NCBI GenBank assembly: GCA_948144175.1
Contig: CANXME010002486.1
Coordinates: 3,410,001-3,474,000, forward strand
Length of the DNA: 64,000 bases
Reading direction: 5' to 3'
DNA from: Closterium sp. NIES-65
Taxonomy: Eukaryota > Streptophyta > Zygnematophyceae > Desmidiales > Closteriaceae
The first letter of the stretch is position 1, and the number at the start of each line of letters is the position of its first letter. The notes below the pieces were generated by a model. The model was not told where the DNA came from. It ran no database searches and saw only the letters and a list, made by a program, of their open reading frames with translations. The position numbers were made by a program, and so were the translations under genes. Positions 32,811 to 43,510 of this stretch are shown here, piece after piece.

Positions 32811-33458
32811 GTATTATGCATACGAGTAGCTTCAGCGGTTACAGGTCGAAGACCAATCGGCGCTTATGTATAGGAGTTTATGCGGATTTTATGTCGACGA
32901 GGAATACATCTGCGGAAATGAGCCGCCGCTACAATTATGTGGGTATTCTGCGGCCCTAGGTATAGGTGGTAATTATGCATGTAAGTGGAGATCATTTTAC
33001 CCCAAATGCATGTTCCATCAGTTTCTCCCAGTCAAGAATTTATGCCTACTGCCCAAGTATCTATGTAAGTGTGGAGATTATTTTACCCCAGTTCAGGTTT
33101 GCTGTCAAATATGAAACCCTTGTATACAAGAGCAATTATCATTTTACATGTTAAAACAGAACAAAAAAAACCTATGTTACAATAGTCGAAAGGAAAGCAC
33201 CAAACAACCCATCTACCCCCTTCACTCCTGACCGCCGGTGCTGGTGTTCTCTCCCTCGACTCCCCCTTCAGCCCCTTCCCCTTCGAAGACGACTTCTTGC
33301 TCTTCTTCTCCTTCTTTGCTCCACTTGTAGTGTCCCGGCTACCCGATTTCTTCCGTAGGACGTCGAGGCTAGCGCCATGGTATTCACAAAGGCCTCTTGA
33401 TGCCATGCAACATAGGCACCCAGAGTTCAACACCTTCGTCACCATCCTCGTCATCCAC

Positions 33459-33981
33459 CTAGTATCGTCGCCCGCTCGCAAATCTTCCGGTAGCTCGAAT
33501 CCAGGCTTCCTTGTCGTGCGCCTGATTCTGGACGGACTTCATTGTCTCAATTGCGATGCCAGCAACCGATGCAGCAAGCGACGCAAGGGCAGAAGGGATG
33601 GTAGAAGTGTCGCCGGCAGCAAACGACGAGGGAACATCAGAAATTGTGGGCTCAGCAGACAATGCTGTGGTAGCAGAAGTGGTGTTGGCAATAGACACCG
33701 CACGTGCAACATAAAATGCGATGGTGGTAGAAGTTGCGAGCATAGCAGATGATGCGCCCGTCTACCCTTGGCTTCGATCCACATTCGTCGAGGCATCCCA
33801 CATTACCGATAATGTGGCTGCTAGTCCGACTGCATGTTCTTCAGCAGAATACCCATTATCTCTGTTGACGCTTCCCACATTCTTCATCCATGCCGTTATC
33901 CCAACACCCGCGCAGACAGCTACCCGGAAGCGATCCCTCTTTGCCTCCCTCTCAGCTGTGTTGGTTTGCACGAGGGAAAAT
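33459..33981 (-). pseudogene. host-like exon, Ala/Thr-rich protein (downstream exon)
   Basis: Begins after a clean acceptor (CTTGTGCAG, intron 33982-34070) with FSLVQTNTAEREAKRDRFRV, AVCAGVGITAWMKNVGSV and AEEHAVGLAATLSVMWDAST. After one in-frame TAG (about 33760) it stays open through an Ala/Thr/Ser-rich stretch, SAEPTISDVPSSFAAGDTST and IETMKSVQNQAHDKEAWIRA, to a TAG at 33459. The split codon across the 89-bp intron keeps frame with the upstream exon, which strongly supports genuine splicing at some time. Family not recognised. The TAG may mark a decayed gene or an unrecognised second intron, since GGGTAGAC could be a weak donor. Confidence 0.5.
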
Positions 33982-34070
33982 CTGCACAAGCCAGCCATTT
34001 TGGTATATTAGCACCATAGAATGTCCTGTGTGTTTGGAAGATGCAACCTTTTCATCTCATGCACACTCAC

Positions 34071-34740
34071 CCGTCCGGTTTCTCGAGGTGGAGCTCGTTG
34101 AGGACACTCCACACCCCTGTCAAAATCCTTGTTGCAAACAGCATGTCTTCGCGCCACGTGGATAAACGGCTCGGACTCATACCATACGCCACCATGTTAA
34201 TGTGCGGGAAGTAGGTCTTCCAGCAGATTGCGACTGTGTAGCCCCTCTCCCACACGGATTTGTGTGAGCCGAGGTTCCTCTTCCGGCCGCCGACCGTCTG
34301 CTCCAACGTCCACTTCAGCAGTGCTCCCTCGCCTCGATGAGAGAACCCGCTTCCCCTGAAAGGCAGCCTCGCGCTCAGGGTCTTACCCATAGCGTCCACT
34401 CAGGCATTTCTCCTATTATCACACTTGTCAATCTTCACCCCTTTAACTTCCCCTTGGATTACCGGTATCAACTCCTGTATGCCCGCTGCACGCCGTCTCT
34501 TAGACGCATGACCCCTCGGCTCCCGGTCCTCCTCCCTAGGCCGCCTTCTGGACCCCTCTAAGTTCTGTCAGAGAACTATAGCCACGGCCTCTCCTACATT
34601 TGTCTCTCCCCTCTCTTCTTACCACACCCTCCCCAGGCCCTGAGTAATTTCCTCCTCCTCCCTTGTTTCCCCGCTCCCCTCCCCCTGACTTGTCGACTCC
34701 TCCTCTTCTATCTCCCTCGCCAAACACTCTTAGGCCATAG
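34071..34740 (-). pseudogene. host-like exon ending at a GTGAGT donor
   Basis: The minus-strand frame reads an acidic stretch (AREIEEEESTSQGEGSGETR) and a basic one (EGSRRRPREEDREPRGHASK). Then come RAAGIQELIPVIQGEVKGVK and a globular-looking part with EGALLKWTLEQTVGGRKRNL, WERGYTVAICWKTYFPHINM, VAYGMSPSRLSTWREDM and ILTGVWSVLNELHLEKPDG. It ends exactly at a GTGAGT donor (intron 34070-33982) in phase with the next exon. Three in-frame stops (TAA, TGA, TGA) lie in the upstream half, so the gene may be decayed or have further introns. No family recognised. It continues the coiled-coil reading upstream. Confidence 0.5.
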
Positions 34741-36144
34741 CCTTTACCTTTGCCTCAAGAAGCCTCTGTTCTTTCGCGTAGGACGCTATTCTGGCCCTCT
34801 TCTCTGCTCGCCGCTGCTCTCGCACGCGTTCCTCCTCCAATCGGCGCTTCTGCTCCTGCTCGGCGTCCTCTGCTTCCCTTCTCTCCGCCTTCTTCTACTT
34901 CCGCTCCTCCTCCTGATGTTTCACCCTCTGCAGCCTCTCCGCGTCCTCTGCTTCCTTCCTCTTTGCTTCCTCCTCCTGACGCCGCTCCTCCTCCAGCTAT
35001 TTCTCCCTCTGCATCCGCTATGCGTCCTCTACTTCAATCCTCTTTGCCTCATCCTTCTTCCGCCGCTCCTCCTCCTGCTGTTTCTCCCTCTGCACCCGCT
35101 CTGCATCCTCTGCTTCAATCCTCTTCACCTCATCATTCTCCCGCTGCTCCTCCTCTTGCTGCGCTTTGCGTCCTCTGCTTCTTTCCTCTTCGCCTCCTCC
35201 TCCCGCTGCTCCTCCTCCTGCTGTTTCTCCCTCTGCACCCACTTTGCATCCTCTACTTCAATCCTCTTCGCCTCATCCTTCTTCTGCTGCTCCTCCTCCT
35301 ACTGTTTCTCCCTGTGCACCCGCTCTGCGTCCTCTGCTTCTTTCCTCTTTGCCTCCTCCTCCCGCTGCTCCTCCTACTGTTTCTCCCTCTACACCCGCTC
35401 TGCGTCCTCTGCTTCAATCCTCTTTGCCTCATCCTTCTTCCGCTGCTCCTCCTCTTGCTTTTTCTCCCTCTGCACCCGCTCTGCATCCTCTGCTTCAATC
35501 CTCTTTGCCTCATCCTTCTTCTGCTGATCCTCCTCCAGCTGTTTCTCCCTCTGCTGTTCGGAGTCTACTCTCAGAACCGCTGTCATCCTCTTTTCTACCT
35601 CCCTTAGCATCCCCTCCTTAAACTCCGCAATCCCCGCCTTAATCTCCTTCACCACCCCCCTCATCTCCTTCATCCCCTCCTCCATCCCCTTATGTCGCCG
35701 CTCTTCGTCCTGCTGTTTCTTCTTCTTCCGACGCTCGGTGTCCTTTGCTTCCTTCCTCTGCGCATCTTCCTTTTTTCGCCAGTCCTCGTCTTGTTGTTTC
35801 TCCTTCTTCTATCGGTTGACGTCCTCTACTTCCTTCCTCTTCGCCTCCTCCTTCTGCCGCCTATCCGCCTCCTGCTGTCTCTCTTTCTTCTGCCGCTTGG
35901 AGTCCTCTCGCAGAACCGCTATCAACCTCTCTACCACCTGCTTTAATATCTCATCCTCAATCTCCTTCGTACCCGCCTTCATCTCCTTCTTCATCACCTC
36001 CTTCATCTCCTTCATCCCCTCTTTCATCTCCTTCTGCCTACGCTCATCCTTTTGCTTTTTCTCCTTCTTCCGTCTCTCCGCGTCCTCAGCTTCCTTCCTA
36101 TTGGTCTCCTCATTCCGCAGGCGCTCCGCCTCCTGCTGTTTCAC
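34741..36144 (-). pseudogene. coiled-coil region with repeated MKEGMLREVEERL units
   Basis: Glu/Lys/Arg-rich minus-strand readings with repeated units: QREKQQEEERRKKDEAKRIE of about 26 residues (34990-35560), and a longer unit of about 115 residues with KEGMLREVEKRMTAVLR followed by a coiled coil. The longer unit recurs near 35600, 35950 and 36290 (last one in the next entry). The upstream edge near 34741-34900 reads EKRARIASYAKEQRLLEAKV. A long helical rod is the likely structure. The frame shifts relative to 36141-36782 and contains stops. The opposite, pyrimidine-rich strand is also open but gives low-complexity Leu/Ser/Pro readings, which I rejected. Confidence 0.5.
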
Positions 36145-36782
36145 CTTTTCACCTTCTTCAGTCGCTCGGACTCCTCTGCTTCCTTCCTCTTTGCCCCCTC
36201 CTTCTGCCGCCGCTCTTCCTCCTGGAGTCTATCCCTCTTCCGCTGCTCGCTGTCCTCTCTCAGAACCACTAACAACCTCTCTTCCACCTCCCTTAACATC
36301 CCCTCCTTCATCTCCCCTCCCGATTGGCGAACCTGAACTTTCACGCTTATGATACTGCCCTGCAAGGTAGAGAGAGTAGAACCAATCTTCTCGCGAAACT
36401 TGGCCGTTGTATGTGCTTTCCGCTGCCGTTCCTCGTTTCCATGGCGGACCTCTGCCAAGTTGGCCAGGGCGTCGCGGCAGTAATGGACAGTCAGATCGGC
36501 GACGTCACAACTGATGCTCCTGTTGCGGGCCGTCAAGTTACAGAATGTCTGCGTTATCATTCGGGCTAATAGGGTCAGACGACGCGTGATCTCTGCTGGG
36601 CTTATGTCCCAGCTTTCGCCCTCAACAAACCCGTCACCTTGTTCAACCAGGACTGTACTCGTGAACCGCAGCATCTGCCAAATTGCCGCCTCTGCCTCGA
36701 CCAACTCTACCTCCACCCACGCCTCCTTCTCCCCCTCCTGCAAGAGATTTGTCTCATCAGCTCTCTGACAAAGTTCTTGCAT
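36141..36782 (-). pseudogene. host-like segment with a globular part and coiled-coil tail
   Basis: 213 codons: MQELCQRADETNLLQEGEKE, WVEVELVEAEAAIWQMLRFT, SWDISPAEITRRLTLLARMI and VADLTVHYCRDALANLAEVR, then a coiled coil with GGEMKEGMLREVEERLLVVL. The first 130 residues are the least repetitive part of this region and look like a folded domain, though I cannot name it. It lies in the same frame as the Lys/Ala repeat upstream (36798-38024), separated by one in-frame TAG. Probably one ancestral protein with its neighbours. Confidence 0.5.
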
Positions 36783-36797
36783 TCGCTCAGCCCGCCT

Positions 36798-38024
36798 CTA
36801 CCTTGGAAGGTCCACTGTATCCCTCGGCACCCCATCTTCTGCCACTCTCCATGCACTATCAGCCACAATTTCTGGTCCCTGCATCGAAGTTCCTCCCAAA
36901 AACATCCGGACCGACTGATATACCGCATCCTTGCCTGTTTCATCTTCCTCTGTTTCCATCGCATTTCCCTCGCTGCGACTCACACCAGCCTCCTCACTCT
37001 CCCCCGCCCCCTCCCCCACCGTATTCAGCTCCTCTACCTCTGCTGGATTCTGCGCCCCTTCCTCTGCGAGCTTCTGCGCCTCTGCATCCTCCTTCTGCGC
37101 TGCTGCCTCCGCCTTCTTCTCTGGCTCTGCCTCCGCAAGTTTCTGCGCCTCTGCAACCGCCTTCTTTTGCGCCTCTGCCCTCGCCTTCTTCTGCACCTCT
37201 GCATCTGCCTTCTTCTGCGCCTGTGCCTCCGCCTTCTTCTGCGCCCCTACCTCCGCCTTCTTCTGCGCCTGTGCCTCCGCCTTCTTCTGCTCCTCTGCAT
37301 CCGCCTTCTTCTGCGCCTCTGCCACTGCCTTCTTCTGCGCCTCTACTTCTACGATTTTCTGCGCCTTTGCCTCCACCTTCTTATGCGCATCTGCCTCCGC
37401 AATCATCTGCGCCTCTGCCTCTGCGTGCTCCTGCGCCTCTGCCTCCGCCTTCTTCTGCGTCTCTGCCTCTGCTAGTTTTTGCGCCTCTGCCTCCGCCTTC
37501 TTTTGTGCATCTGCCTACGCGATCCTCTATGCCTCTGCCTCTGCGTGCTTCTGCGCCTCTGCCTCCGCATTTTTCTGCGTCTCTACCTCTGCTAGTTTCC
37601 GCGCCTCTGCTTCTGCCTTCTTTTGCGCCTCTGCCTCTCCCTTCTGCGCCATTGCCTCTGCGAGTTTCTGCGCATCTGCATCTGTCTTCTGCTGCGCCTC
37701 TACCTCTACCTTCTTCCGTGCCTTTGCCTCTGCATGTTTGTGTGCCTCTGCCTCCGCCTTCTTCTGCGTCTCTGCGTCCGCACGTTTTTGCGCCTCTGCA
37801 TCTGCCTTCTTTTGCGCCTCTGCCTCCGCCTTATTCTGCACCTCTGCCTCTCCGATCTTTTGCTCCTTTGCCTCCGCCTTCTTCTGTGCATTTGCCTCCG
37901 CGATCCTCTGCACCTCTGTATCCGCCTTTTGCTGCACCTCTTGGGACGTATCTGGCTTGTCGATGCCCGCTGTGCGTGCCTCTTTGACCGCCTTTCGCTT
38001 TACCCTTGGCAAACGAATTTTCAA
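36798..38024 (-). pseudogene. Lys/Ala/Glu-rich 8-residue repeat protein segment
   Basis: About 36 copies of a 24-bp unit coding EAQKKAEA and variants (AQKLAEAE, AQKHAEAE) from about 37920 down to 37050, after KRKAVKEARTAGIDKPDTSQ. An acidic tail follows with NTVGEGAGESEEAGVSRSEG. The composition predicts a long single alpha-helix or coiled coil. The minus frame keeps one register throughout but has two TAG codons near 37515-37529 and a TAG at 36798. Plus-strand readings of 378 and 434 codons over the same DNA arise because the unit is a multiple of three and lacks stops. Confidence 0.55.
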
Positions 38025-38072
38025 GTATCACGCGTCCTTCTTGGTCCGCGTCCGCAGATTGCACTGATTATC

Positions 38073-38189
38073 TCAAGCCGCCTTCTCCGACTGTTTCCTT
38101 GCCAATTCTACCTCACTTGGTTGCTGCGGATCTTCTACACCCTCCTTGCCTTCCTCGAATACCTCCGCCAACTCCGTCTGCATCCCCGC
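38073..38189 (-). CDS. terminal part of host exon split by copy F
   Basis: Immediately left of the copy F LTR. On the minus strand it reads MQTELAEVFEEGKEGVEDPQ and then QPSEVELARKQSEKAA to a TGA at 38073-38075. It is in the frame expected if it continues the exon that ends at the other side of F (45583), counting one copy of the 5-bp duplication. Host coding DNA interrupted by F is therefore likely. Whether the TGA is the true end, or the frame goes on into the Lys/Ala repeat below (same register), is open. Confidence 0.5.
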   Translation of the reverse strand, partial: AGMQTELAEVFEEGKEGVEDPQQPSEVELARKQSEKAA

Positions 38190-38315
38190 TGTTGAACAAG
38201 GATGAATGAACTAGCAGTGAAATGAGTACAAGTAGGAAAACCTAGAAATGTGTACCCCCTATAGGCTAACCCTCTGTAGCCTAAATAACTACAACAACAC
38301 ATATAATGTTTCACA
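38190..38315 (-). repeat. copy F 3' LTR
   Basis: 126 bp. In element orientation it starts TGTGAAACATTATATGTGTT and ends TTGTTCAACA. The polypurine tract with its hairpin partner lies at about 38316-38340. Confidence 0.93.
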
Positions 38316-38652
38316 CACCCCCATAGGCGAAGTGGGGGAGAACTAGGGGTCACAAGACCAGTCAAGGAAAGCAAAGCAAAGCAAGCTCAGGGGGGATCAC
38401 AATGTCACCACACATTTCGAGCACAAGTTCAAAGGCCACAAGGCCAGTTCACATGCAGGAGTACATATATATATATAAGACTAAACAAGCAAGAGCAGCA
38501 ATATATATATATATGTAACAGTACAAAGAGGGTCAAGAGGAGAGCAAGTGAGGCGAGACAGGCACAAGACCCAACTGGGTACAGAGACGCTAATGATCAC
38601 AAGGCGGAATTGCCTTTGTGAAGACATCAGCAGTGTTGGCCTCAGAGGCCAC

Positions 38653-40686
38653 TTACGCAAGCCGCAACTGACCACGCTGCTGTAGCTCACGAGCAAGGAA
38701 GTAGCGGAGAGCAATGTGCTTTGTTCTGTGCTCCAGTCTCTGCTCTCGACACAAGGCCAGCATGGCCTTGTTGTCGACGTACAGGACTGGAGGAGAACGA
38801 GGCGGCTCTCCAAGGTCGGTCAGCAGGTAGGTAAGCCAACGAAGCTCCTGAGCAGCCATGGCCCCTGCCTAGATCTCAGCCTCACAACTGGAGCCGAGAA
38901 CAGAAGACGAACAAGTAGCCCGCCACGAAACAGAGCCGGAACCAAGGCTGAAGGTGTAACCCTGTGACGACCGCTGCGTAGCCTGGTCGTCAGCCCAAGA
39001 AGCGTCTGCGTGTCCGGTGAGGACCACTGGACTCCGCCCTCCAAGCACTAGCCCCATGCCCGACGTACTGCACAAGTAGCGCAACACCCTCTTCGCTGCA
39101 GCCATGTGCTCTGGTCTGTGTCTCCCAGGAGCAACATAGCGTGCAAGAATGCTAAGAGGGTATGCAAGGTCAGGGCGTGTGCAGGTCATCAGGTACATGA
39201 GGCAGCCAACAAGCTCTGGGTACGGGCCACTCGGCTCTACGGACTCATCCAAAGGCAGAGCTGAGAGCGAGTGGCGAGTAGACAGAGGAGTGGCCTGAGG
39301 CGAGGAGTACGTGAAGCCGAAGCGCTGAAGGACCTGCTGCACCATGTGTGACTGAGTCAGGGTGATGGTGCGGCGTGCTCTGTCCCGGGTGATCTGCAAG
39401 CCAAGGTAGCTGTGCAATTCACCCAGGTCTGTGCACGTGTGTCTCTTCTACAGCTCGGACTTCACGTGGGCGAGTCCAGCAGTGTCAGTTGTGGCAAAGA
39501 CCAAGTCGTCGACGTACACGAGGATGTAGAACGGCGGCAGAGAGGTGTCGATGCGTAGAAACAGCGACGGGTCGGCAGTGGAGGGGGCAAACCCAAGAGC
39601 CGCAAGTGTAGTCCTCAGTGTGTCGTGCCACTCACGCGGTGCCAGACGGAGACCGTAGACCGGCCGCCGAAGGCTCCACTGGGTGCCAGGAGGAAAAGTC
39701 CCAGTGAAGCCAAGAGGGCGGCGCAGCCAGATCTCCTCGTGCAGGCTGCCCTGCAGGAACGCAGTGCTGAAGTCAAGGGAGTGTAGCTCGTAGTCACGGT
39801 GAGCAGCGACGTGCAGCAGTACCCGAAGAGTGATCATCTTCGGGGTGGGAGAGAAGGTCTGAAAGTAGTCAACTCCCTGCCGCTGACTGAAGCCACGAGC
39901 TACGTAACGCGCCTTGAAGACAGGCGGAGAACCCGGCGGCCGCTTCACCCTGCAAATCCACATGCCACTGACGATGTTCGCCCCAGGAGGGGGGACAGCA
40001 TCAACGTAGGTGCCTGTGGACTTCCAGGAAGCCATCTCTGCATCCATAGCTGCCTGCCACTGAGACGAGTAGGGACCCTCTATCGCCTCCGCGTAAGAGC
40101 GTAGAGTCGGGATGTCAAGTGCATCCGGGTCTCCCTCAGGGGTAAGCAGTACGGACACGAGATGAGGTGAAGCAGTGGCCAAGCACTGGAACTCCTCCTG
40201 CCTATCCTCAAGGACGTCCGTGCCAAGGGCACACTCACCCCCGACGGACGGAGGACAGACAGACTCAGACTCAGCGACGAGGCTAGCAGCGTAGTCTAAA
40301 TGACAGCGGGCAGCAAAGTTGACAAGCTCAGCAACTAGGGCAGACGCAGCAGTGGACTCAAAGGAAGGGTCAGTGACGACAGTAGCAAGGAGGCGCGTGA
40401 TAGTAGGACTGGCAGAACGAAGAGAGTCCGACTCCGGGTCGGCAAGAGCAGGAAGAGAAGACTCAGGAGGAGAAGGTAAAGAGGCACGCAGAGGAGCAGT
40501 GGATGGACAAAGAGACATCCGGTGCGTGCCAGGGACAGGAGGAGGACGCTGACGCGAACCACGACCACTAGGGCGAGCAGGACGGACAGGCGACGCAGGG
40601 CGAGACGCAGGCTCACTACGCTTAGTAAGGCCTCCAGTAGGACCAGCGTAAGGAGAAGGAGCAGGGAGTGGGGAGGCCCGCTGCAA
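38653..40686 (-). pseudogene. pol: copy F reverse transcriptase and RNase H
   Basis: Read from 40686 downward: the Pro/Ser-rich stretch, ADPESDSLRSASPTITRLLA, the SYAEAIEGPYSSQWQAAMDA entry to RT, SLDFSTAFLQGSLHEEIWLR, and YVDD near 39506-39517. After a break come the LGLQITRDRARRTITLTQSH block and RNase H with LTGHADASWADD, SSCEAEI, YVDNKAMLAL and TKHIALRYFLARELQQRG. All copia RT/RNase H blocks are recognisable. Broken in a few places. Confidence 0.9.
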
Positions 40687-40710
40687 CTGGAACTGTGACG
40701 GGACAGGCTG

Positions 40711-41634
40711 TCAACACGCTAAGGGAGGAGGACCAGGAAGAGGCAAGAGACCAAGAGCCTGCTGAAGGAGCGGAACGAAGTACGGCCGAGGCCGCGTGGC
40801 GACTCCAGACACAGCAGGGACAGCACCAGCACCCCCAGCGGCAGTACTAGTACCAGCAGGAGATCCAACGCCCGACTCCACAGCACCATCACTCGGGTCC
40901 GCAGCACCAGCAGCACCTCCAATGCCCGGGTCCTCAGTACCAGCCGCAGCACCAACAACAGGGTCCACAGCAACAGCCGCAGCTCCAACGCCCGGGTCCT
41001 CAGCACCAGCATTGGCTCCAAAACCAGGGTCCACAGCACCAGCCGCAGCTCCAACGCCCGGGTCCTCAGCACCAGCAGCAGCTCTAACGCCCGGGTCCAC
41101 AGCACCAGCCGCAGCTCCAACGCCCGGGTCCTCAGCACCAGCAGCAGCTCCAACGCCCGGGTCCGTAGCACCAGCAGCAGCTGGGTCCGTGAGACGAGGC
41201 GCGCCACTCCGAAGTGTGCAGCGCCGCTCGTACCACTCACGGATCCTCTCACGGGAGGGGAGCTCCCGACTAGGAGGAGAAGTACCAGCACTAGTCCCTG
41301 TACTGGTCCCAGAGGTACCTCTCTGGAGGCTGCAGTACTGTAAGTACCACTCACGCAACTGCTCCGAGGAGAGGGCTCCTCCAGGTGGAGGACTCTCAGG
41401 CACAGGGCCTCCAGACTCAGAACCCCCAGACTCCGGACTCCGCGGCTCAGCACCCCCAGGCTCAGCACCCCCAGGCTCAGTACCCCCAGGCTCCGCACCC
41501 CCAGGCTCCGCACCCCCACGCTCAGCACCCCCAGGCTCAGCACCCCCAGGCTCAGCACCCCCAGGCTCCGCACCCGCAGCAGGACGAGAGTCGACAGCTA
41601 CCTCAACAGGCTCAACCGGGTCTACCTGAGACAC
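40711..41634 (-). pseudogene. copy F spacer with GVGAAAGAEDP repeats
   Basis: Linker between integrase and RT: PGGAEPGGAE repeats, SSEQLREWYLQYCSLQRGTS, PSRERIREWYERRCTLRSGA, then about ten units of DPGVGAAAGAEDPGVGAAAG and FVPLLQQALGLLPLPGPPPL. It has the same architecture as copy A, which confirms the A/F subfamily. The array unit here codes GAED or GAVD where A mostly has GAAD. Confidence 0.75.
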
Positions 41635-41742
41635 ACCTAAGGGAGCGGTACCCTGAGGGGGGAGGGGGTCTACGACAGCAGCACCTGGCGCGAGGAAGAG
41701 AGACGGGGGGGGGAGCGGGGCAGTGCGGTAGGGGAAGAGGCG

Positions 41743-43479
41743 TTAGTAGGGGACAGACTCGTCAAAAGTGACGTCCTGAGAGGGCAAGACCCGGCGCGAG
41801 GTGGCGTGGTAAAACTGCCAACCAGGCGCGTCCGGATCAAAGCCGAGGAAGACGCAGGGAACAGCACGGGAGGAGAGCTTGTCCGCAGACGAATCGCGGA
41901 CAAAAGCTCGAGATCCCCTGACCCGGAAACGCGACGCATCGCCAACCTCCCCCGTCCACAGCAGTGTGGGCAAGGTCTCCGGCAAGGAGACACGGGGCCA
42001 GAGGTTGAGCTGATGCGCAGCGTACCGGACCGCAAACGGCCACAGAAAGTGGGGGGCAGCCGCATGGATCAAGGAGGTACGAGCGACCTCCATGACCAGG
42101 CCAATGCGGCGCTCCGCAACCCCATTCTGCTGTGGAGAGGCCGGAAGCGTGAACGACTGCTCAATGCCGTGCTCAGCACAGTACGCTGCCAAGAGGTCGG
42201 AGGAGAACTCACCACCTCTGTCAGAGTGCAAGCGCAGGACAGGAAAGTCCGAGCGGAAACGCTCGCTGAGCTGGAGACGAGCTCTGCGGATCCAAGGGAT
42301 CAAAACATCAGGGACCTCACCCTTGGTGCGCAAGGGGAAGACCGTGGTGTAGCGCGAGTAGTCGTCAACAACTATCAGGAAGTACCTCTCTTGACCCTGA
42401 CCACGGACGCGGGCTGGGCCCCATACGTCCATGTGGAGCGTCTGCAACGGAGCAGTCGTCGGGGGAAACGAGGAGGAGTGAGGAGCGGCGCGCTGCCGCC
42501 CCTCGACACAGGGAAGGCAGGGAGGAGCAGGCGAGGGTGGGAGGGGAGGGAGGACCCTGGGAAGACCAGAAACAAGGTACCGGGAGTGCATGGCACGAAG
42601 GCGCTGCACAGACGGGTGGCCAAGTTGGTGGTGCCAGAGAACAGTCTCGTGCGCTAGAGAGCGACACGAGCAGGGGGCAGAAAGCTGACCGGACGCGGAC
42701 GCAGACGCAGACACAGCTACCTGAGGGGGGGCAGTAGTCAGTGTGTACAGGTCCGACCCCGGCTGCCGGGTGAAGGTAGCCAAGTGGCGGCCTGTACGAG
42801 CACACGTGCAGTGTGTGACACGCTCGTAGGCAGGGGTGAACTGGTGAACACCCCCGTCCTGGAGTGCACAACCTGCCACCAAGTTCGTAGAGAACGAGGG
42901 GAGGTGGAGACCTGATAGTGTGCCCGACGGGACCGCAGGACAGGGAAGGACAGTGGAGGAGGTCGCAATGACCGGACCCCCAGAGGGGTCAGCGAGGGAG
43001 ACAGCTACTGGCCGAGCAAGGGGCTCAAGGGCAGTGCGGTCACGAAAGAAACAGCGAGAGGCACCTGAGTCCAGCGTGAAGGTGTGCAGTGCTGCAGTCG
43101 ACACAGTACTAGGGGGGGCAGACGTACAAGCACCTAGAGCTGCAGCCTCATCAGCACCTGGGGCAGGGGACACGTAAGTACCTGAAGTGGCAGACACACT
43201 AGTCCTAATGCCCGGGTCGGGCGGGACACTCAGGTACTCAGCACCCTCTCCACTAGTAGACATCACATACATGGCAGTGAGAATAGCATCAAAGTCTAGA
43301 GCATAGATATCAATCCCCTTCTTCAGGAGATCAACCCAGCGGGGCAGCTCAGTGGCCTGAGGGAACTGAACACGCCAAGCGTCGTTCAGACGAGCGAAGC
43401 AACGCTGTGTGGCGTGCGGTCCCCCACACAGCTGGCCAGTGCGGTCACCAGTGCGAATGACGTACGTGCAGCTAAGGCC

Positions 43480-43510
<31 letters not shown>

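Noticed and set aside
36683-38067. Long plus-strand ORFs (434 and 378 codons) rich in Ser, Pro, Phe and Cys
   Set aside because: They are antisense to the 24-bp Lys/Ala repeat. The unit length is a multiple of three and stop-free on both strands, so open frames are expected by chance. The minus strand gives a sensible coiled coil.
33459-38075. Possible TAG = glutamine genetic code, as in some ulvophyte algae
   Set aside because: The uninterrupted 1697- and 1509-codon frames of G and H use CAG freely and contain no in-frame TAG or TAA, so the standard code applies. The TAGs here are better explained by decay.
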